64,000 bases of DNA from Patiria miniata (lineage: Eukaryota > Echinodermata > Asteroidea > Valvatida > Asterinidae). Location of the stretch: the NCBI RefSeq assembly GCF_015706575.1, contig NW_024037063.1, positions 23,002,927 through 23,066,926 of the forward strand, written 5' to 3'. Under the pieces are notes generated by a model. It was not told the DNA's origin, did no database searches, and saw nothing but the letters and a program-made list of their open reading frames with translations. This document shows, one piece after another, positions 57,823-64,000 of the stretch; positions within the stretch are counted from its first letter, which is position 1, and the number at the start of each line of letters is the position of its first letter. A program made the translations under genes and the position numbers.

Positions 57823-58204
57823 GAATCGGTCATTTTCGTTTTCATGAAGTAACACTCATCTTTATTTCACCAGTTGGAAGGCTTTTATAAAATTTGCTGT
57901 AATCCTACAAGGTATTAATTACATTTGACTGTCAAACGTTTTAAAAAGCTTTCATCCAAAATAGTATTTCCGTAACAGTGTGAAAAGGAAACGTTCCGAC
58001 CAGTGTCCAATGTGAATCGGTCATTTTCGTTTTCATGAAGTAACACTCATCTTTATTTCACCAGTTGGAAGGCTTTTATAAAATTTGCTGTAATCCTACA
58101 AGGTATTAATTACATTTGACTGTCAAACGTTTTAAAAAGCTTTCATCCAAAATAGTATTTCCGTAACAGTGTGAAAAGGAAACGTTCCGACCAGTGTCCA
58201 ATGT
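57823..58204. repeat. Perfect 191-bp tandem duplication
   Basis: GAATCGGTCATTTTCGTTTT... is repeated at a distance of 191 bp with no differences that I can see, ending CCAGTGTCCAATGTG in both copies. A very recent duplication or an assembly artefact. Confidence 0.9.
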
Positions 58205-58306
58205 GCGCTCGTACACTTGAGTGTTACTCTGTGAAACCAACATTTGTCATTTTGCAGTTTTAAACCAACACTAGGCCTAAAGAGGACTTGGGTGTTGCTT
58301 CGTGGC

Positions 58307-58550
58307 ATGGGCGTCGCCAGGATTTTTTTTCTAGATGGGGGCAAAGCACATTTTCCCCTTAAAATCCCTATATTTTCCAGCATTTTCCCAATGGATCATT
58401 TTTTTTTGAGGGAGGCAGGGACATTTGCCCCCCCCCCCACCCCATTAAATTAACAACAATATGATTTCGCGCATCTTTCTTTCCCTATTTTTCTTCTTTT
58501 TTTGCTTGCCCCCACCCCCCCCCCCCTCGCGACGCTCATGTTTCATGGTG
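58307..58550. mobile_element. MITE with CATGGGCGTC ends, copy 3
   Basis: GGCATGGGCGTCGCCAGGAT at the left, CGCGACGCTCATG at the right (reverse CATGAGCGTCGCG), AACAACAATATGATTTCGCG inside, with poly-C runs. Closely related to 40678-40921. Confidence 0.7.
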
Positions 58551-59440
58551 TCGGTGAAGTTTTAGATTTAAGATTAATGATGTCATTCATGAATTGTTTA
58601 TATGTTGTCTGTGGGAGGTTGGTGGATCTCAAAGTGCATAATAACAAAGCGTGACATCATTCCCTTTGTCAAGTTGCAGGCTATCATTCATATAATTAAC
58701 TGTCACGTTAATTAATATGCACAAAGTCGCTCTTCGGCTTGACTGTATTCAATACTACAAAATCCTTCCACAGTAATAAGTGGTTTTGAAATTTATTTTA
58801 AGGATTAGGCAGAACATTTCAGGACTTCCAGAGACAGTAATTGTGATAGAAGAGGCTATGCAATGTGGGGAAATTTTGTCCAAAAGTCACTTTCCTTGGA
58901 AATAGGTTACAGTAAGTTCTTTACAAAAGTACAAAATGCAAAATCAATTACCTCATCAAGCCTAAAATTACTGCTGTTTCCAGTGTGTTTCTCATCAGAT
59001 CACATTTGGGCTATAAGTGAGAAATCAAATGGAAGAAAAGAACCACAGACATTTAAGTGTCAGATGTCAAGCAAATATTTGAAGGGATAAAGCTCAGACC
59101 TAGATATTTGCAAAGTAATATAATTTTCAACAATTTTGAATTTCCTTTTTCCATTTAACTAAGGACTTTTTTTTTTACCTTACTCAAGCTTCATGGACAA
59201 GAAACAAAACTTTAATATTGACTTACAAATGCTGATCTTTATAAAACTGGTTCGATCAGGAAAGAGATGATTGTCCATTAAAAATGAAGGTCCAAATTTT
59301 TGTCAAAAAGTTTTTGTTCAAGCAAAAGTCTTAAACATCTCAAGTCATATGCCTCTTTGATGCTCACCTTTAACACACTGATGCCATCTTCATTCCATCC
59401 ACAGCATGATGAATATCCTGGTCAGGTTAGTCAAAACAGG
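58551..59440. other. AT-rich region, no gene seen
   Basis: No coding exon or repeat recognised. Its position fits an intron of the candidate minus-strand gene. Confidence 0.4.
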
Positions 59441-59449
59441 GCCACCACG

Positions 59450-60080
59450 TGAAGGTCCCAGGATACCAGCCCCAACATGCTTTCAGTATCATCGGGCCCA
59501 TCGCTGTGACAAGGGCGTACCAATGCCACTGTCCGGTCCACCCCAAGGGGTGCCCTAACTTCTATGCATGCCGCCCCTCAACCCCCGTCCCCCATCGGGG
59601 GGTGATTAGAGGACGTAGCAGCGTTTGCTCACCAAATATGATAACAGGGCCATGCCCCTAAAAAGGGACAAGACTACCCGCACCTTTAAGACAAGCATCC
59701 TGTTTCCAGGCCGTTGCTCAGGTCTGTACCGCGCCGATGGTACACCCTTTCATTCGCACCACCACGCTTTCAGTATCATTGGGCCCATTGCACGTGACAG
59801 GTTCAGACCCCTTAGCCCGTAGGCCTAGCGTCCTACTTACTGCCTCGGTCCGGTACGCCCCCCGAAGAGGGTGTCCTCAACTTACTTGCGCGCGCCCGCC
59901 ACTCCACTGAGGGGAGAGTGGGGACGTAGCAACGCTGGCCCACCGACTATGGAAACCATGCCGACCCCCAAACGCAGAGACCTCATCGAGGTGATTCCAC
60001 GCAGGGGGACACAAAGCTCCTTTAAGACAAGCTTCCCGTTGCTGATTGTGCTGGGTTTTCGCCGCACTTCTCCATGGAGA
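59450..60080. repeat. GC-rich imperfect duplication, about 290-bp units
   Basis: GCTTTCAGTATCAT.GGGCCCAT opens both copies (near 59478 and 59767), and CTTTAAGACAAGC.TCC closes both (near 59684 and 60020). CGTAGCA.CG...CACC is shared in between. GC content is far above the surroundings and short frames are open on both strands, yet the copies differ by indels that break frame. Nature unknown: an old GC-rich repeat, an RNA gene pair or a coding relic. Confidence 0.5.
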
Positions 60081-61019
60081 CCCAGCAACTCCGCCCTAAC
60101 TTAAGCCCTAATGACTCCCACAGTCTTCACTTTTCAGATGGATAAAATATCCCACAGAACCAAAAATTTGATGTTTACTGGGAAAAAAAAATTAAAAATG
60201 GCCCCAATTGTAAGTATATGGATGTGTTTATGCCCTAAAGGCAATGCACTAGTTCAAGCAGATTTAATTAGTGGGGCCTTGCAGCAGTGATGGATCAAAC
60301 ACCCAGTTCCTTATATCCTAACTTAATGTTCCATGGACATAATGTAGTAGAAATTTGATTTTGAGTTACAATTACCACTTTTTTGAAATAATAGTGATGA
60401 CCATAACAGCTTTTGCTGTTCTCCGCCAAGGAGTAAACGGTGCTGTATTTGCTCCCCCTGGAGCAGATATAATCCATGATCACAAACACATCCCCCTTCC
60501 CCCCCCCCCCCCACCTTACCCATCACAAACACATAAACACATATCTGAACCAGCCTGGGGAAATAGACAGAATCAAAAATGAAAACAAAAATTGAGGATT
60601 TTTTGTTTTGTCTTTTTTTTGGGGGGGGGGGGGCAAAAAAAGCAGGCCTAAAGACAAACAATTTGAGATTACAGAAATACCTTTTTAAATGCCAATTAAT
60701 GCCATTAAGTTGGTATTTTTCCCCCCAATTTCCCTTCATTTTACCAAGGAATGCATTCGAAAGATACTTACTAAATTTGCTTTTACTTACATTTTCCCAA
60801 GATGGTTCAGGTTTATTTTATCTACAAGCAAATTTGAACCCAAAAATGTTTCCATTCTATTGATGGCAGTTATATTTTAAGAAGCCAAATTAAAGCTAAA
60901 ACATGCTTGGTTCACATGAGATGCAGTTGCCACAGCATCAACCAGTCAGAAAGAATTCAAATTTGCTTGCAAATGGGAAAAAAAAACTTGGTCCGACTCA
61001 CTCTGAACAACCCATCAAA

Positions 61020-61227
61020 TGACTCCTCTTCATCCAGGGGGACAAGACTTGAGTGCATGTGGCCTAGAAGAGCTGCAGAGAAATGGTTACCTCACCTCAG
61101 TTTACATGCAACCTTGTCCCCCTCGTTCTCATTCATCGCACAATCCAAAGCGACTCCACTTGCAAACTGTACGGCAACATCCGGGGGTCTTGGGCATGTT
61201 CAAGCCTGCAAAAATGGTTACCTCACC
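61020..61227 (-). repeat. Imperfect tandem copy of candidate exon, with stop
   Basis: On the minus strand, GGGGGACAAG.TTGCATGT followed by the donor-like GGTGAGGTAACCATTT occurs at the end of the exon at 61227-61345 and again near 61080-61130. The second copy begins AACATGCCCAAGACCCCCGG and runs into a TGA, so it looks like a duplicated and broken exon. Confidence 0.45.
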
Positions 61228-61345
61228 TTATGAACATGCAATCTTGTCCCCCGGCCTCTACCCCAGCTGTCTGTGGCCCTGCGGTGAACTTCTGCAATAC
61301 AGGCATCTTGGTCATGCTCCCATCCAGATAACGTCTCAAGGGTAC
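61227..61345 (-). CDS. Candidate exon of unrecognised minus-strand gene
   Basis: Acceptor CTGTCTGCAG at 61346, donor ATAAG|GTGAGG at 61227. Phase 0 in, two bases out. Reads VPLRRYLDGSMTKMPVLQKF and on to QDCMFI. Phases chain exactly with 57505-57626 downstream. Strong splice signals and protein-like sequence, but no family recognised. Confidence 0.45.
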
Positions 61346-61529
61346 CTGCAGACAGACCAAAAGCACTTCAAATTAATGAAAGAAGCAAAATCATGTTTTA
61401 CTGCTCAACAAACAAAAGTGCATGTATCTCCTATCCCATGCAAGTGAAAAAAAAATTGGCGGCATCGTCTCAAGAAGTGCAAGACCACTTGATTATGATG
61501 TGATATCAAAAGGTTCGCAGTGAACCACA

Positions 61530-61590
61530 CAAAAACAGGTTCAAACCTCACTGCAGTCAATTTCTTTGTCCAAATTTACAATAAATTATT
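61530..61590 (-). repeat. tRNA-like SINE fragment
   Basis: On the minus strand, ACAAAGAAATTGACTGCAGT and GAGGTTTGAACCTG match the tRNA-like arm at 29774-29808. Confidence 0.45.
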
Positions 61591-61754
61591 GATCACTTTT
61601 CCTTTTGAGGTTAGGAGGAGTTGGCCAGTTGCATGGAGTCAAGGGAGGTGTGGCGCGTCAGGCATCGTTCCCGCCTCAAGACGGCCTCACGGCAACGTCT
61701 CAAGCCGACTTGATGATGATTAGTTCCATTTTCTCCCTTTGCATTTAGACATAC

Positions 61755-61808
61755 GAGTGTAGTGTATGCGACCCAGCCAGTGAAGGCATCCACCACATGA
61801 TGCAATGC
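61755..61808 (-). CDS. Candidate short exon of unrecognised minus-strand gene
   Basis: 54 nt between CATGACAG and CTC|GTATGT, phase 0 to 0, reading ALHHVVDAFTGWVAYTTL. It would join directly to the exon at 61345. Short, so chance is possible. Confidence 0.3.
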
Positions 61809-62199
61809 CTGTCATGCATGTCTTACTTTAATAATCAAGACACATATGAAAACACGACCAAATACTAATAGTGTCTGATTCTTGTAAAGTGGGGATTGAA
61901 CATTTACCAAAAAGAGAGGGGAGGGGGCACCGAAAAGGGAGGCGAACCCAGCCAAACAGAAAAGTAAGGCATATAATTTGCTCACATAGGTAAACATGTT
62001 TGTCTTTACAGTGATTAAGTGACCATTTGACAGCAGAAGAAACAGGAAAAGAGACAACTGCATATAATACCAGACTTATGCTTGTGAACAAACACAGGGC
62101 TGTTTTGGTAACTCTTTTGTGACATATGTAAAGTTTCTACTTCCATCCAGGAAGGAAATGTAGTTCTGTTTATAATAAATGGTGGCATATAGTGTGTGA

Positions 62200-62600
62200 T
62201 TGCATTCTCATAGGATTTTAAATTATGACGTCACATGTCACATCATGATGACATCACATCTATCTTCATCTATAATCATCTATAACAACCTGCTGCTAGA
62301 GGACACTCTATTCATTTTGTAACGTCACCGTTAAAACTTTTTGTAAAGAACTACTAAGACAAAGCATCCTGTTGAAAACAAGTTCCCATCTTTTACAAAT
62401 TTTAAATTACCAGCACTTCTGATTTGAACCAAAAGGAAGGGTCACATGATTTTGCATGAAGACCCCGAGTTATTCTATCGATTCCCGCAAAAGTCATGTT
62501 CTTGGCCCAATTTCATGACGCTGCTTAACAGCTTAGCATAAAAGTATTAATTGTTTAGCATAGCAGAACAATTTGCTAAACCTTAAGCACTATTTCACGG
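62200..62600. other. AT-rich region with repeat fragment, no gene seen
   Basis: Contains ATGACGTCACATGTCACATC and CTGCTAGAGGACACT at 62226-62306, resembling the CRE-like and CTCF-like words of the 45-55 kb array, perhaps a decayed relative. Confidence 0.35.
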
Positions 62601-62919
62601 AGTGGATGTGCTTACTGTCGCTCGCGTTTTGTGTCCCCTGGATTTGCAGGGCGTCAAGCGATGGAATAAAATCCATTTCTTGACGGCTGTGGACGACTGG
62701 GAAGACAGGTTTGGACAAACCTTAATCAAAGTGGTCTTTTCCATAGCAGCCTGATAAGTAACAGGGAATTGCCAGTGAAATATCGGCGTCCGTGTGTAAG
62801 ACGAAAACACCGAGTATTCAGTGCAGCATGAGGGATTTGTTAATACTAATAGGAAGTCAGTAACTTGCATGTAATGGAATGCCTTGGATACAAAATGAAT
62901 GGCTATGAATACTACATCA
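62600..62919 (-). mobile_element. Probable start of 3' LTR, Ty3/gypsy-type element
   Basis: The minus strand has a polypurine tract (AAAAAAAGGGGAG, 62932-62920) followed at once by TGATGTAGTATTC, the usual layout of a gypsy-type polypurine tract and LTR start. The LTR end is not defined; the matching 5' LTR lies outside the window. Confidence 0.55.
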
Positions 62920-63049
62920 CTCCCCTTTTTTTGGAACACGAAAACAATCAGGATGCCAAAATTGTTTGTTTTTGGTAAGCGCTGTGTGCTCGTTCAAACA
63001 AAGGAGGATTAGGTAAAAACACGTTATATAAGATCAAAACAGTTATGAT

Positions 63050-63140
63050 TAAGCAGTTATATAAAGTGTAAACGGTTACATCTTCATAAAAATCAAAATG
63101 GTTACATGTAAAAATCAAAACGGTTACATGTATATACAAG
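63050..63140. repeat. Short tandem repeat near retroelement 3' end
   Basis: ATCAAAA.GGTTACATGTA-type units occur about three times between the integrase end and the polypurine tract. Confidence 0.6.
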
Positions 63141-63305
63141 GTCAAACTGTCATGATTGAAACCAAGTGTTCTCTGGTGTTGATAGTTCGATTGGCCAAGT
63201 TATTTCACAGTATAGTCTTTGAAATGCGCTGGTGGGTGGTGTGCTCGAGGTGGGTTTCTGCGTGGTGCTTGATTGGGTGTTTGGGTAGGTGCATCAGGCA
63301 TGTCA

Positions 63306-64000
63306 TCAGGTCAGACTCATCTCAGTCATATGTGATGGTTCAGGTTGATCATTGATGCGCTTGAAGCGAGACCTGTTGCGAGTCACTCTGTGAGACCTGT
63401 GTCGAGCAGTGATCATGGACCCTCGCGTGTCGGTGATGGTGTGGGGTTGAAGGTGATATGGTGTTTGGTCCTTTGCAACATATACCATCGCGGCGGGATG
63501 AGAACTGTGTCAGCCACTTTGATGTTTCTGTGTTTGGCGTGTTCATGCTTGTCCGCGTATGCCTTCATGACAATCTTTCGACATTTGTCTTTGCGTTCAG
63601 CGTTGGGAGTCGTGTGTGTAGTCTCCGGAAGGCGAGTGCGCATTGGCCTAACGAAGAGAAGTGTTGCAGGAGGGGTACCTGTGGTCGCGTGTGGGGTTGC
63701 GCGGTAGTTTTGAAGGAACTGGAAGAGGGTTTGCTTCCACTGCTTGTGGTCAGCAATGGCGGTGGGATAGGTTTTCTTTAGAGTTTGCATAAACCGCTCG
63801 ACCTCTCCATTTGCGCGTGGCCAACGTGGCGTGACTTTGCGGTGCTTGAAGCCTAGGTAGTCCGCAAAGTTGGAGAACTCTCCACTGTTGAACGGTGGGC
63901 CATTGTCCGTGTGTAAAAACTTGTGTCACACCGAACATTGCGAATATGCGATCGAGTTTCGGGATGACTGCGCGTGCTGATGTAGATGAGACGATTTCGA
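63306..64000 (-). pseudogene. Degenerate integrase 3' part, Ty3/gypsy-type retroelement
   Basis: Entering from the right edge on the minus strand, the reading shows the second catalytic Asp in a TDNGPPF context, the catalytic Glu in ANGEVER, the helix after it (NYRATPH), and a C-terminal GPY/F-like module with GSMITAR. These pieces lie in at least three frame segments, with shifts near 63915 and 63490, so this copy is not functional as it stands. Integrase inserts the cDNA of LTR retrotransposons into the genome. The rest of pol would lie beyond 64000. Confidence 0.85.

Noticed and set aside
60323..60739. 138-codon minus-strand frame
   Set aside because: Crosses poly-C/poly-G runs and AT-rich sequence, with no splice or domain support.

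Overview
This is eukaryotic, animal-type DNA: intron-split genes with GT-AG junctions, a tandem pair of intronless rhodopsin-class GPCRs, polyadenylation signals, and about half the window in transposon-derived and satellite repeats. The protein matches (PRR11, Spinster transporter, ACAD10/11-type acyl-CoA dehydrogenase) fit a bilaterian. The SINE and pearl-like repeat types and frequent ACATGTA words suggest a marine invertebrate, perhaps a deuterostome (lancelet, hemichordate or echinoderm). That last step is inference from style; no species is identified. Layout, 0-8 kb: two 384-residue GPCR paralogues (180-1334 and 4186-5340, +) lie in a tandem segmental duplication of about 3 kb. They are followed by the last two coding exons (7169-8104, +) of an acyl-CoA dehydrogenase whose upstream exons are not visible; its intron is of the GC-AG type. 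8-16.4 kb: a complete seven-coding-exon PRR11 gene on the minus strand (ATG at 15508, stop at 10955; 356 residues, all phases consistent), with a probable non-coding first exon near 16.4-16.55 kb. It converges on the dehydrogenase. 17-20.5 kb: repeats, including an inverted-repeat element holding a tRNA-like dimer and a pearl-like element that ends 52 bp before the next start codon. 20.5-30.4 kb: a complete 11-exon Spinster-type MFS transporter on the plus strand (510 residues), its introns full of small transposons. 30.4-35 kb: inverted-repeat elements and tRNA-like fragments. 35.1-39.5 kb: a 4.4-kb GC-rich minisatellite, open in several frames on both strands but not a credible gene. 39.5-45.3 kb: SINE, MITEs and decayed repeats. 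45.55-54.93 kb: a direct array of five 1.3-1.8-kb units (size without later insertions). The last four form an alternating A-B-A-B higher-order pattern. Nearly every unit carries a CTCF-like site and several perfect TGACGTCA palindromes. Later insertions (piggyBac-like, Harbinger-like, pearl-like) can be read against empty sites in sister units, and diverged inverted arms lie outside the array at 45.3 and 56.3 kb. 56.9-61.8 kb: four phase-compatible minus-strand exon candidates of an unrecognised gene, among repeats. 62.9-64 kb: the 3' end of a degenerate Ty3/gypsy-type retroelement on the minus strand. The genes show no operon-like relation. The most unusual structures are the alternating regulatory-motif-rich array and the two elements with tRNA-like parts.
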